Below are positions 1-8,840 of a stretch of DNA of 64,000 bases, piece by piece. The DNA lies in contig NZ_BMKX01000012.1 of NCBI RefSeq assembly GCF_014644555.1, positions 1-64,000 of the forward strand, written 5' to 3'. The first letter of the stretch is position 1. Every line of letters begins with the position of its first letter. The translations under genes and the position numbers were made by a program. The notes beneath the pieces were generated by a model. That model was not told the origin of the DNA and did not search any database. It saw only the letters and a list, made by a program, of their open reading frames with translations. Origin of the DNA: Glutamicibacter ardleyensis (lineage in GTDB: Bacteria; Actinomycetota; Actinomycetes; Actinomycetales; Micrococcaceae).

Positions 1-330
1 GAAAAGCTCCCCAGATGTGGTTACTGATTTCTCAGTCCAACATTTGGGGAGCAGTTCAAACGCTAGGGGTTCCTCTCGTTTAACTAGGTGCCAGCCTGAC
101 TGACAGGGAGTCGGAGGATCAAAGCGGGGCATTACCCGAAAGTTCGTTATGTGCGGTGGAAGCAAATAAGGCCTTTTCTACTTGACATAATCAAAAATAT
201 CGGCTCTCAATCTACGAGGGGTGAACGTAGTTGCGCACCGAAATCGCTAGACGCAACAGGGCGAGGGCTTGTTGATCCGCGAATGGCGGATTTGCTCATC
301 TTCAACAACTTTGAGCATTGCAATCCACCG
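1..330. other. Intergenic stretch at window edge
   Basis: No convincing gene is visible. Positions 6-18 and 40-52 form a 13-bp inverted repeat (GCTCCCCAGATGT against ACATTTGGGGAGC, one G/T wobble). It has no T-run and may end a transcript that starts outside the window. A small dyad ATCCGC/GCGGAT lies around 275-291, before the convergent end of the WYL regulator. The short frames present overlap each other on both strands and lack ribosome sites. Confidence 0.5.
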
Positions 331-1287
331 TTACTCTTCGGAGCCCTGTACCAAATTCTTTGACCACGAATCGAGCAGTTTTCGGAGTTCCTTTGGCTGA
401 ACCTCGCTGACCCTCGACTCACTCATCGCCAGTCCGAACGCAGCCCAGCGCAGATCCATATTCTCGGTGCTCACGAGGCAACTGTCCGCGTCGGTCTGCT
501 GGATCTGAAACCAGCGGCCGATCAATGGCTCCAGTTTTTCGACGCTGGCGTGAATCCGAGCGCTAACCCCGGGATGGCCGCTCCGGCGCAGTCCAGCTCG
601 TACAAAACCAGCCGCATCACCACCGGGCACTTGTTTGGGCGTAAACCGCAACGCCCTTGGTGAGGGGTTCTGCGCACGGTCCACTCGAAAGCTGCGCCAA
701 TCATCGCGATCCAGATCAAAGGCCACCAGGTAGTAGCGGTTGCCCACGTTCACCAGCTGGGCCGGTTCTACTCGGCGTGAACTTGCTGCTCCCTTGGCAT
801 CCTTGTAGTCGAATGCGATTCGCTCATGATCGCGGCAGGCCTGGGCCAAAGCCACCAGTACCGCCGGATCCACCGGATCCGGTGCGGAGGATTGGGAATT
901 GAGCGGGACGGTGCTCGTGGTCAGTGCCTGCGCCCGCTGCCGCAACCTGGCTGGAAGTACCGGCACGATTTTTCCCATTGCCCGCAACGCGGCCTCGGCT
1001 AGCGTGGAAGATCCTGCATGAACGGTGGACTGCAGCGCGACTACCAGTGCCACGGCTTCCTCGTCGTCAAGCACCAACGGTGGAAGCGCGGTGCCGGAAA
1101 CCAACTGGTAGCCACCGCCGACGCCACGATCAGCCTGCACCGGATATCCCAGTTCGCGCAGCCGGCCAATGTCCCGGCGAACGGTGCGCAAACTGACACC
1201 CAGGCGTTCGGCGAGCTCGTCTCCGGACCAATAACGATGGGTCTGCAGCAAGGAGAGCAAACGCAAAAATCTGGTGCTGGTACTCAT
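331..1287 (-). CDS. WYL-domain transcriptional regulator (YafY-like)
   Basis: A 318-residue DNA-binding regulator. The N-terminus (about residues 1-60) is a DeoR/HTH_11-type winged helix containing RLGVSLRTVRRDIGRL and a GGGYQL wing. The centre and C-terminus carry a WYL domain with RYYLVAFDLDRDDWRSFRVD, the segment that senses ligands or nucleic acids in this family. An upstream in-frame ATG exists at 1332, but homology to HTH_11 regulators begins at MSTSTRFL, so I use the ATG at 1287. It is divergent from the DinB-like gene at 1392 with about 100 bp between, so control of that neighbour is a reasonable inference. The effector is unknown. Confidence 0.85.
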   Translation of the reverse strand: MSTSTRFLRLLSLLQTHRYWSGDELAERLGVSLRTVRRDIGRLRELGYPVQADRGVGGGYQLVSGTALPPLVLDDEEAVALVVALQSTVHAGSSTLAEAALRAMGKIVPVLPARLRQRAQALTTSTVPLNSQSSAPDPVDPAVLVALAQACRDHERIAFDYKDAKGAASSRRVEPAQLVNVGNRYYLVAFDLDRDDWRSFRVDRAQNPSPRALRFTPKQVPGGDAAGFVRAGLRRSGHPGVSARIHASVEKLEPLIGRWFQIQQTDADSCLVSTENMDLRWAAFGLAMSESRVSEVQPKELRKLLDSWSKNLVQGSEE

Positions 1288-1391
1288 GCAGTAAGTCTGC
1301 CTTGATTTAGGACAAAAACTGGCACTTATCACTCATATTCTGGGTATTACCAGCTGGAAATACCGGCTGCAGCTTATGCCAGGAGGCAATT

Positions 1392-1937
1392 ATGAGCACC
1401 ATGGCCATCACCAGCACCACCCTGAGCGGCGAGCGCGCCGACCTGTTCCAGGCCCTGGCCAATGCCCGGCATTTCCTGCGGTTCACTGTCCAAGGTTTGA
1501 CCGACGAGCAAGCTGTGCAGCGCACTACGGCCAGCGAGCTGACCCTTGGCGGATTGATCAAGCATGTGAATGCCGTGGAAGAGCAGTGGCAGAAATTCAT
1601 CGTCAAGGGCCGAGCCGCCATGGCCTGGGACGGAGCGGATTTCAGCCAGATGCCACCAGAAGCATTCGAAGCCTTCCACAACGAATTCCACATGCAGTCC
1701 GGTGAAACCTTGGATGCGCTGCTGGAAAACTATGCGCAGATTGCCGACCGCACCGATGCACTGCTTGCTCAGGTAGACCTGGACACCGTGCATGAGCTTC
1801 CGTCGGCTCCGTGGTTCGTCGACACCCACTGGTCGGTACGCCGCACCTTGCTGCACATCATCTCCGAAACCACCCAGCATTGTGGGCATGCGGACATCAT
1901 CCGCGAATCATTGGACGGGCAGAAAACGATGGGCTAG
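1392..1937 (+). CDS. DinB/DUF664 family metal-dependent protein
   Basis: A 181-residue four-helix-bundle protein of the DinB/DUF664 superfamily, whose members include thiol (bacillithiol, mycothiol) S-transferases. The metal-binding histidines are visible at H58 (GGLIKHVN) and in the C-terminal segment HIISETTQHCGHADII (H155, H163, H166), the typical DUF664 ending. An AGGAGG ribosome site lies just upstream of the ATG. It is divergent from a WYL regulator that may control it. The substrate cannot be read from the sequence. Confidence 0.8.
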   Translation: MSTMAITSTTLSGERADLFQALANARHFLRFTVQGLTDEQAVQRTTASELTLGGLIKHVNAVEEQWQKFIVKGRAAMAWDGADFSQMPPEAFEAFHNEFHMQSGETLDALLENYAQIADRTDALLAQVDLDTVHELPSAPWFVDTHWSVRRTLLHIISETTQHCGHADIIRESLDGQKTMG

Positions 1938-1974
1938 CACGGGATACCACCTCACCTCGACCTATCGACAATGT

Positions 1975-1986
1975 CACCGTACGGTG
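1975..1986. promoter_or_regulatory. Palindrome CACCGTACGGTG before the XRE gene
   Basis: A perfect 12-bp dyad lies eight bases upstream of the ATG at 1994. XRE regulators of toxin-antitoxin operons usually bind such dyads to repress themselves. The assignment is inferred from position and symmetry only. Confidence 0.4.
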
Positions 1987-1993
1987 ACATGAT

Positions 1994-2596
1994 TTGAATA
2001 TGAAAAGCCCATCGTTCACAGCCGCCAGCTTGGCAGACAAGATCCGCACCCAGCGCGGTGCTCTCGGCCTGACTCAAGCTGCATTGGCCAGTTCGGTGGG
2101 TGTTTCGCGCAAGTTCATCGTTGACCTGGAATCTGGAAAAGAGACGGTGGCTCTGGGGCTGGTTCTCAAAGTCCTGGAGACGCTTGGTTTCGAGGAGCCC
2201 GGACTGCGCTTGATACGCGACCGGGGTGCTGAAATAGCGCGCGACTTCCAGCAGACTCTCCATGCACAGGACTACGAATATGCGCTACGTCTTGTGAGTG
2301 AGTATTGCGCGGAGTCCATAGAACAAGGCCATCCACTTTTGGACAAGTCGCCGGCCTTGGAAGACGCTCAGTACCAGGTGACGCTGGCAGCACTAACTCA
2401 GTGGATTGCGAATAAAACTCGGACTCCAATCCCGCAGTGGGCCGCAGACATCACGCGTCCAGCGGAGCCTGTTTTCCTATTGGAAAAGTTGTATCCAGTA
2501 GGGGAAAAGATGAAGGAGGTTATCCGCGCTGAAACTCCTAGAGAACTTCAAGAGCTGAACGTTTGGATACGCGAACGAAGCTTAGGAACAACATGA
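1994..2596 (+). CDS. XRE-family HTH regulator, likely antitoxin partner
   Basis: A 200-residue protein. Residues about 12-68 form an XRE/Cro helix-turn-helix (KIRTQRGALGLTQAALASSV, then GVSRKFIVDLESGKE). A C-terminal domain of about 120 residues is rich in Trp and Pro (IPQWAADITRPAEP). The stop codon overlaps the ATG of the nucleotidyltransferase gene by four bases (ATGA), so the two are translationally coupled. The promoter region contains CACCGTACGGTGACAT at 1975-1990, including the palindrome CACCGTACGGTG, a plausible autoregulatory operator. Order and coupling resemble toxin-antitoxin pairs in which the HTH protein represses the operon. The C-terminal domain is not one I can name. Confidence 0.75.
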   Translation: MNMKSPSFTAASLADKIRTQRGALGLTQAALASSVGVSRKFIVDLESGKETVALGLVLKVLETLGFEEPGLRLIRDRGAEIARDFQQTLHAQDYEYALRLVSEYCAESIEQGHPLLDKSPALEDAQYQVTLAALTQWIANKTRTPIPQWAADITRPAEPVFLLEKLYPVGEKMKEVIRAETPRELQELNVWIRERSLGTT

Positions 2597-3153
2597 GTGG
2601 AGCAGGGATAAGAAGATTCCAAGTCGTTGAGTTGCTTGTAGAACTCGACAAGCGCATGAATGAACGTGAACTCACTTTGAGTATTAGAGTCGTCGGGGGC
2701 TCAGCACTGCTTCTTCACGGTCTAATTGATCGTGCTACGGAAGATATCGACGCCTACTATTCGCACCAAGCCGAAGTGGAAGAAATCATCGGAGCAATGG
2801 CTAAGGAGTTCGGGCTGCCTAAGAAATGGCTGAACTCGAGTGCAGCTGCGTTTATCCCCGACAATGCCGGCTGGACAGCTGCTCCAGATTCGGTTCTTGC
2901 CCACGTCAAGTTGGCAGATTTACCAACATTGACCGCCATGAAGCTGGCAGCTGAACGTGACAAAGACATTCTTGACTTAGGACATTTAGTCAACGCTTTG
3001 GGACTCAACGACCCAAGCGAAATACTCGACCTCGCCTACGAAAAGTACGGAGAAGATTCGATCCCTCTATCCCAGGGACGGGCCAATTACGAGATCGTCG
3101 CAGCAGAAGCCCTAAGTGCAGCGCGACGTTTCAAGGCCAGCAAAAACTTCTAA
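2593..3153 (+). CDS. DUF6036-like nucleotidyltransferase, candidate toxin
   Basis: A 186-residue protein with a minimal nucleotidyltransferase fold. [12 protein letters not shown] (GGS at 35-37) is followed by ATEDIDAYY, giving the GS...DxD metal-binding signature at D51 and D53. This matches the DUF6036/AbiEii-related class. I chose the ATG at 2593, which overlaps the TGA of the XRE gene, rather than an upstream in-frame ATG inside that gene. The pair is AT-richer than the neighbouring mod and nar genes, which suggests horizontal acquisition. NTases of this type act as nucleotide- or RNA-modifying toxins or in abortive infection, but activity here is inferred. The gene is convergent with moaA and overlaps its end by four bases. 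Confidence 0.7.
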   Translation: MSGAGIRRFQVVELLVELDKRMNERELTLSIRVVGGSALLLHGLIDRATEDIDAYYSHQAEVEEIIGAMAKEFGLPKKWLNSSAAAFIPDNAGWTAAPDSVLAHVKLADLPTLTAMKLAAERDKDILDLGHLVNALGLNDPSEILDLAYEKYGEDSIPLSQGRANYEIVAAEALSAARRFKASKNF

Positions 3154-4190
3154 CCGCCGATGTAGGACATTTCGATACGCTTGCGATTGCCCGGGGTCAG
3201 CGCCGCGCGCAGCTCCGAGTAATTGTCATCGCGTTTGCGCCAGTGGCCGGTCAACGCCTTGGCCAAGTCCTCATCGCTGATCCCGTCACGCATCAGCTGG
3301 CGCAAATCATAGCCTGAGCCGGCGAACAGGCAGGTGTACAGCTGACCTTCGGCCGAGACTCGGGCCCGCGAGCAATTGCCGCAGAAGGCATTGGTGACAC
3401 TGGAAATTACCCCGATTTCACCGGCTCCGTCGGCATAGCGCCAACGGTTGGCTGTCTCGCCCGGTTCGGTTTTGGTGACTGGTTCCAACGCCCACCGCTT
3501 GTTGATCATGGAGACCACTTCAGCAGAGGGGAGCACCTCGTCAAGCTTCCAGCCATTGGTGGTGCCCACATCCATGAATTCAATGAAGCGCAGGATGTTC
3601 CCGGTGCCACGGAAATGCTCGGCGAGGGAAAGGATCTCGCTATCATTGACGCCGCGCTTGATGACGGTGTTGATCTTTACCGGTCCCAGACCGACATCGC
3701 GAGCCACCTCGATAGCTTCCAGCACCTTGGAGACGGGGAAGTTCACATCATTAATGGCCTTGAACTTTTCATCATCCAGCGAGTCCAAGGAGATGGTGAC
3801 ACGGTCGAGCCCGGCCTCTTTCAGAGCAGGTGCGAGCACCGGCAAAGCTGAGCCATTGGTAGTCATCGCTAGATCAACGCTCTGACCCTCCGGGGTGCGC
3901 AGCTTGGAGAGCATTGCCACCAGATCCACGATGCCACGGCGCAGCAATGGCTCTCCACCGGTCAGGCGCAGCTTGGTCACGCCAAGGGAAACCGAAATGC
4001 GAGCCAGACGTTCAATCTCTTCGAAGCTCAGCAGCTCCGAGCGCTCACGGAATTGGAAGTCACGGCCGAAAATTTCCTTGGGCATGCAGTACACGCACCG
4101 GAAATTGCAACGATCCGTAACCGAAATCCGCAAGTCATGCAGGGGGCGTGAACGGGCATCGAGGATGTCCCCTGCTAATAGAGATTTCAT
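3150..4190 (-). CDS. moaA: GTP 3',8-cyclase MoaA
   Basis: A 346-residue radical-SAM enzyme for the first step of molybdenum cofactor synthesis, converting GTP to 3',8-cyclo-GTP. The N-terminal 4Fe-4S/SAM motif CNFRCVYC (C28, C32, C35) follows RISVTDR. The second cluster [10 protein letters not shown]...YTC and the C-terminal Gly-Gly (SYIGG), both needed for activity in MoaA, are present. It is divergent from modA, sharing a 133-bp control region, which fits coordinated Moco and molybdate-uptake expression. moaC, moaD and moaE are not in the window. Confidence 0.96.
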   Translation of the reverse strand: MKSLLAGDILDARSRPLHDLRISVTDRCNFRCVYCMPKEIFGRDFQFRERSELLSFEEIERLARISVSLGVTKLRLTGGEPLLRRGIVDLVAMLSKLRTPEGQSVDLAMTTNGSALPVLAPALKEAGLDRVTISLDSLDDEKFKAINDVNFPVSKVLEAIEVARDVGLGPVKINTVIKRGVNDSEILSLAEHFRGTGNILRFIEFMDVGTTNGWKLDEVLPSAEVVSMINKRWALEPVTKTEPGETANRWRYADGAGEIGVISSVTNAFCGNCSRARVSAEGQLYTCLFAGSGYDLRQLMRDGISDEDLAKALTGHWRKRDDNYSELRAALTPGNRKRIEMSYIGG

Positions 4191-4323
4191 ACTTCACAGC
4201 TTAACCCGGTTAGGGTCTTAAACGATAGGCAGTCGTCTGAAAGTGCAAATCAGCAAGTAAAATTAGCCGGGAGCACGGTGGACGGTTGTAGCATGGGCTC
4301 AAAGCACAATTTCTGGAGAATTC

Positions 4324-5088
4324 ATGCGCGTACGTTGGCCGTTGGCCCTCCGATGCACGGTGCTCGTCACCGCGACCTCGCTGGCCCTGACCGGCTGTTC
4401 GGCGAGCAATAAGGCAGCCGGAGATTCCATCACCATTGCCGCAGCGGCCTCTCTGCAGGGTGCCTTCGAGCAGATCTCCGAAGAATTCGCTGCAGTACAC
4501 CCGGAAGTGCAGATCACCAGCATCAACTACGACGGTTCCTCGACGCTGGCCACACAAATTCTTGAAGGCGCCAATGTGGATGTCTTTGCCTCGGCTGACG
4601 AACGAAATATGTCCGAGGTGACGAAGGCCGGCCTCGGCAAAGATCCGGTCATCTTCGCCAGCAACACCCTGGTAATCGCGGTGCCACAAGAGAATCCGGG
4701 GAACATTGAATCCCTCGCTGACCTTGCCAACGCCACCACCGTGCTTTGCGCACCACAGGTACCATGCGGAGCGGCTTCGCAACGATTGCTCAAGGCCAGC
4801 GGCGTGGATCTCACCCCGGCCAGCCAAGAACAGAATGTCACTGCGGTGCTGCAGAAGGTAGCAGCGGGTGAGGCAGATGCCGGACTGGTCTACGCCACCG
4901 ACGTGGGGCAAGATCAAAGAGTCGCAGCGATAGTGCCGCAGGGGGCAGAGGACATCGTCAATAGCTACCCAATTACTACGCTGGGGGACAACCCCGAGGC
5001 GCAGACATTCGTCGACTTCGTGGTCGGCGAGCGCGGCCAAGCGATTATGGCCGAACACGGCTTCGGCACCGGTCAGGCACATGGCTAG
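4324..5088 (+). CDS. modA: Molybdate ABC transporter substrate-binding lipoprotein
   Basis: A 254-residue periplasmic-binding-type protein. A lipoprotein signal ends in LALTGC, with the lipidated Cys at residue 25. The mature part begins ITIAAAASLQGAFEQISEEF and contains the oxyanion-binding ASL and DGSS segments typical of ModA. A GGAG site precedes the ATG. The stop overlaps the modB start by eight bases. It captures molybdate outside the membrane for ModBC and so feeds the cofactor pathway used by NarG. Confidence 0.95.
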   Translation: MRVRWPLALRCTVLVTATSLALTGCSASNKAAGDSITIAAAASLQGAFEQISEEFAAVHPEVQITSINYDGSSTLATQILEGANVDVFASADERNMSEVTKAGLGKDPVIFASNTLVIAVPQENPGNIESLADLANATTVLCAPQVPCGAASQRLLKASGVDLTPASQEQNVTAVLQKVAAGEADAGLVYATDVGQDQRVAAIVPQGAEDIVNSYPITTLGDNPEAQTFVDFVVGERGQAIMAEHGFGTGQAHG

Positions 5089-5887
5089 CGATACCGGCGT
5101 GCGAGTTCCCGGGTTTGCTATCGCCCCGGCACTGTTAGGTGTGGCTCTCTTGGTACTGCCGCTGCTGGCTTTGGTGGGACGCGCCAGCTGGTCCACACTC
5201 ATCGCCGATGCCACCAGCGAGGTAGCGCTTTCCGCACTCTGGCTGAGCTTGCGCACCGGGGTGGCTGCTACCGCGCTGTGCGTATTGCTCGGTGTGCCGC
5301 TGGCGGTGCTAATGGCCCGCAGTTCAGCCCGGGTGGCTCAGCTGCTCCGCGCGCTGATTGCAGTGCCGTTGGTGCTTCCGCCGATGGTTGGCGGTGTTGC
5401 GCTGCTCTTCTTATTTGGGCGCACCAGCCCTATCGGCCAAGTGATCGATTCGCTGTGGGGAATCACCCTGCCCTTCTCTACCGCCGCGGTGGTCATTGCC
5501 CAAAGCTTTGTTGCACTGCCATTTCTCGTGCTCTCCGTGGAAGGCTCGCTACGCGCAGCTGGCAACGGCTATGAGCAGGCCGCCGCCACCCTGGGCGCCG
5601 GACGCTGGATGGTGCTCACCAAGATCACCTTGCCGCTGGCCGCACCGGGCTTGGTCGCCGGTATCATCTTGTGCTTCGCCCGGGCCATTGGCGAGTTCGG
5701 TGCGACCGCACTGTTTGCCGGCAATGCGCCCGGTGTCACCCAAACGATGCCGCTGGCCATCTACACCGCGTTTAATGGTGCCGGCACCGGGCGCGACTCG
5801 GCTGTCGCACTGTCTCTGCTCTTGCTGGCTACCGCAGTGGTGGTACTGCTGCTGGTGCGTGCTTGGCGTCCGGGGGCGCTGAAATGA
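5081..5887 (+). CDS. modB: Molybdate ABC transporter permease
   Basis: A 268-residue inner-membrane permease with about six hydrophobic segments. The ATPase-coupling EAA loop is visible as QAAATLGAGRWMVLTKITLPLA and is followed by GEFGATALFAGN, a segment characteristic of ModB/CysT-type permeases. The ATG lies inside the end of modA, and the stop overlaps the modC ATG (ATGA). It forms the molybdate channel with ModC. Confidence 0.94.
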   Translation: MASDTGVRVPGFAIAPALLGVALLVLPLLALVGRASWSTLIADATSEVALSALWLSLRTGVAATALCVLLGVPLAVLMARSSARVAQLLRALIAVPLVLPPMVGGVALLFLFGRTSPIGQVIDSLWGITLPFSTAAVVIAQSFVALPFLVLSVEGSLRAAGNGYEQAAATLGAGRWMVLTKITLPLAAPGLVAGIILCFARAIGEFGATALFAGNAPGVTQTMPLAIYTAFNGAGTGRDSAVALSLLLLATAVVVLLLVRAWRPGALK

Positions 5888-6633
5888 CGCTCAAGGTCCA
5901 GCTGCGCGTGCCGCGCACCGGATTCGACGTGGACGTTAAATTCGAGGTTCCCGCCGGCCGCACGCTGGCGATTATTGGCCCGAGCGGATCAGGTAAATCT
6001 ACGATTGTCCATGCCATTGCAGGGATCCAGGAAATTACCGCCGGGAGAATTGAACTCTCCGGAAATGTCCTAGCCGATGCCGTGGCGCACCGTCCACCGC
6101 ACCTGCGCGAAGTTGGCCTGCTGGGACAGGACCCACACCTGTTCCCGCACTTGGACGCCTTGAAGAACATTGCTTTTGGTGCCTGGGCCGGGGGAATGGA
6201 TAAGTCCGTGGCCAAGGTCGCCGCCAGCGAGTGGATTGAACGGCTGGGACTTCAAGAAATTGCCACACACCGCCCCGAAGCTCTTTCCGGCGGTCAACGC
6301 CAACGCATCGCACTGGCCCGCGCACTGGCCGCCAGACCGAAGATCCTGCTCATCGACGAGCCCTTCGCTTCACTAGATGTTGAGGCGGCTATGGACATGC
6401 GCTCTTTGGTGCGCGAAGAGCTGGCTCGGACCGCCACCAGCGCCATCGTGGTCTCGCATTCGGCTGCCGACACCTTGGCGCTCGCCGATGATCTGCTGGT
6501 GCTTGAACGAGGCAAGATCATCCAGCGGGGCACCGTGGCCGAGGTCTTTGCCGACCCGGCCAACCGCTTTGTACGCGCTGTGGTGGCTACGCTGCCCGCG
6601 CACCCGATAAGCATTCAGGAAGAGCAACCATGA
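5884..6633 (+). CDS. modC: Molybdate ABC transporter ATP-binding protein
   Basis: A 249-residue ABC ATPase. Walker A is GPSGSGKST (32-40), the signature LSGGQRQRIALARAL, Walker B ILLIDEPFASLD, and a switch His lies in VVSHSAADTLAL. The start at 5884 overlaps the modB stop, which is better supported than an in-frame ATG 21 bases earlier. The protein ends soon after the nucleotide-binding domain. It therefore lacks the C-terminal Mop/TOBE domain found in longer ModC proteins, so molybdate feedback through that domain is not expected. Confidence 0.94.
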   Translation: MTLKVQLRVPRTGFDVDVKFEVPAGRTLAIIGPSGSGKSTIVHAIAGIQEITAGRIELSGNVLADAVAHRPPHLREVGLLGQDPHLFPHLDALKNIAFGAWAGGMDKSVAKVAASEWIERLGLQEIATHRPEALSGGQRQRIALARALAARPKILLIDEPFASLDVEAAMDMRSLVREELARTATSAIVVSHSAADTLALADDLLVLERGKIIQRGTVAEVFADPANRFVRAVVATLPAHPISIQEEQP

Positions 6634-7877
6634 GCACCGCCAATGAACCCTTAGAACTCGAAGTACACCGTACGCGGCTACTCTCGCAGGTGGTGCCGGT
6701 GACCCCGCAGCGTATTGCGGTGGCTGGCGGTTTCACCGCATTGCATGGGGCGGTGCTGGCCCGGGATGTTGCTTCCGCGCACCCGCTGCCGTTGTGGGAT
6801 AACTCGGCCATGGATGGCTATGCGGTGCGTTCGGCAGATGTCGCCGCTGCGCCGGTAACGCTGGACGTTATCGGTGAGGTGCCGGCCGGAAGCGGATGGG
6901 ACCCGGTACTGGGTCCAGGCCAGTGCGTGAAGATCATGACCGGCGCCCCGATCCCATCGGATGCTGATGCCGTGGTGCGCATCGAAGATACCTCGGCCGC
7001 GGTTGAAGGCTGGGATGTGAAGACCGTGCAGGTCAATGTGCAGGTGTCTGCCGGCAGGAATATCCGCCGCAGCGGGGAAGACAAGAAAGCTGGGGAACCG
7101 ATGGCCTATGCCGGCGAGGAACTGACCGCGGCCCGGCTTTCAGCGTTGGCAGCAGCCGGATCCAGCACGCTGGAGGTGCGCGCTATGCCCAAGGTGGCGG
7201 TGCTGATCACGGGAGCGGAATTGCGTACCCCCGGGCTACCGCTGTCCCGCGGGCAGGTCCCGGAAACCAACTCCTTACTGATGGCGGGGCTGCTGGCAGA
7301 GTCAGGAATCCAGGCAGCTACCGTGGTGCACTGTGTCGATGATATTGAAGCTGTGCGCGAGCAGCTGGCGATCCTTGGCGCGACCCACGATGCCGTGCTG
7401 AGTACCGGGGGCGTGGGGCCGGGAGCTTACGACGTGATGCGTCAAGCGCTGGAATCAGAACCCGAAGTGCAGGCGGTGCGGGTGAAGATCCGTCCGGGCC
7501 AGCCGCAGTGCGCCGGACGGCTGGCAGCCGGGGCAATGGTCTTCGCCCTGCCGGGCAACCCGGTCAGCGCCGCGGTGAGTTTCGAACTGTTCGTCCGTCC
7601 GTGCCTGCGTTCCATGCAGGGCCACCGCGAAGTGCTGCGACCCACCCTGCGTGCGGTTGCCGCGGTAGGTTGGCGCGCCGCCGCAGGACGCGTTCAGGTC
7701 ATCCCGGTCGTTTTCGAGCATGGTGCGCAGTTGCGGTGTGCCCCCGCGGTCCAAGCGCAGAGTATTTCCCACTCGGTAGGCGGTTTCGGCGCGGCCCAGG
7801 GCTACGCCCTGGTTCCGGCTGGAATTACCCAGGTCAATCCCGGCGATGAGGTTGAAGTCCTGAGGATGGTTCCATGA
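6630..7877 (+). CDS. moeA: Molybdopterin molybdenumtransferase MoeA
   Basis: A 415-residue enzyme that inserts molybdate into adenylylated molybdopterin. The family landmarks are PLPLWDNSAMDGYAVR, GQCVKIMTGAPIP, the MoCF-binding core with STGGVGPGAYDVM, and LPGNPVSAAVSFELFVRP. A C-terminal beta domain completes the usual MoeA length. It overlaps modC and the next gene by four bases each, so the mod-moe-mob genes form a tightly coupled operon. The enzyme is cytoplasmic. Confidence 0.95.
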   Translation: MSTANEPLELEVHRTRLLSQVVPVTPQRIAVAGGFTALHGAVLARDVASAHPLPLWDNSAMDGYAVRSADVAAAPVTLDVIGEVPAGSGWDPVLGPGQCVKIMTGAPIPSDADAVVRIEDTSAAVEGWDVKTVQVNVQVSAGRNIRRSGEDKKAGEPMAYAGEELTAARLSALAAAGSSTLEVRAMPKVAVLITGAELRTPGLPLSRGQVPETNSLLMAGLLAESGIQAATVVHCVDDIEAVREQLAILGATHDAVLSTGGVGPGAYDVMRQALESEPEVQAVRVKIRPGQPQCAGRLAAGAMVFALPGNPVSAAVSFELFVRPCLRSMQGHREVLRPTLRAVAAVGWRAAAGRVQVIPVVFEHGAQLRCAPAVQAQSISHSVGGFGAAQGYALVPAGITQVNPGDEVEVLRMVP

Positions 7878-8752
7878 GTACTTCGAAAGTGATCGGCTTC
7901 AACGCCCTGATTCTTGCCGGGGGCCGAGGCTCCCGGTTGGGCGGTGCGGGCAAGGCAGAACTGCCATTGCATGGCCAGCGTCTGGTTGACCGTGTGGTGG
8001 CAGCGACCCGCAAGGCCGGAGTCGCCCGAGTAGTCGTTGTTGGTCCAGACACTGCCGGGACCAAGGCCGATGCGGTGGTGCGTGAAGACCCGCCGTTTGC
8101 CGGCCCCTTGGCAGGCATTGCCGCGGGGTTGAAGGAACTAAGCGGTGAAACCGCGAGCGAATGGACCATGGTCCTGGCCTGCGATTTGCAACGCCCGGTC
8201 GCGGTCGCCACCGCATTGACGAAGAACTTCGAGCAGCGGGACACTGACGGCCTGCTACTGGTTGACGCCCAAGGCCATACCCAATGGTTGGCTGGCATCT
8301 ACCGAACCGCGGCTTTGGCTTTGGCATGCGAAGCACTCGGCGAGAACCTCGTCGACGCGCCGGTACGGCGCGCATTGAACCAGCTTCACCTGGCACAAGT
8401 TCCGGTGGATGATGAAACCAGCAGTGATATTGATACCCCGCAGGCGCTGGAAAGTGCCCGCCGCAACGAAAGGACGCGCATGGCACAGCACCTGCCACCC
8501 GAAGCATTGAACGAATGGCTGGAAGCCGCAGCCAAAGAACTGGGCCTAGATGCCGGTGGCGTAGATATCGCCACCGTGCTGGATGTTGCTAAACATGTAG
8601 CCCATGAGGTTGCCCGCCCTGCTGCGCCGTTAAGCACCTTCCTGCTTGGGCTGGCCATGGGCAACGGCAAGGGCGACCTGGACGGGCTCTCGCAGCAGCT
8701 GGTCTCGCGAGCCCACCGCTGGGCGGACGAGCATCCTGAAGGCATTGCCTAA
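7874..8752 (+). CDS. MobA-like nucleotidyltransferase fused to DUF6457
   Basis: A 292-residue two-domain protein. Residues about 1-195 are a MobA-type NTP transferase: LILAGGRGSRLGGAGKAEL is the nucleotide-binding loop and LACDLQRP the metal-binding Asp. This part probably links GMP to molybdopterin. Residues about 200-292 (LPPEALNEWLEAAAKELGL to the end) are a helical DUF6457 domain known from actinobacterial MobA-associated proteins, with no assigned role. It is the last gene of the molybdenum operon. A plain MobA assignment would miss the extra domain. Confidence 0.88.
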   Translation: MSTSKVIGFNALILAGGRGSRLGGAGKAELPLHGQRLVDRVVAATRKAGVARVVVVGPDTAGTKADAVVREDPPFAGPLAGIAAGLKELSGETASEWTMVLACDLQRPVAVATALTKNFEQRDTDGLLLVDAQGHTQWLAGIYRTAALALACEALGENLVDAPVRRALNQLHLAQVPVDDETSSDIDTPQALESARRNERTRMAQHLPPEALNEWLEAAAKELGLDAGGVDIATVLDVAKHVAHEVARPAAPLSTFLLGLAMGNGKGDLDGLSQQLVSRAHRWADEHPEGIA

Positions 8753-8840
8753 GTCACGCTCCAGGTTATCCAAGTGCAGCTTTGAAAGCTGTCTGCAACT
8801 GGTTGCAACGATGCCGGCGCGATAGCGGCCGCATTCCCGG

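Noticed and set aside
4191-4323. Possible Moco riboswitch or ModE site between moaA and modA
   Set aside because: I found no Moco-RNA landmarks and no clear ModE-type palindrome in the 133 bp.
4210-5256. Long reading frame opposite modA/modB (348 codons)
   Set aside because: It lies antisense to two well-defined genes. High GC bias of codon third positions creates such shadows, and the translation has no recognisable domain.
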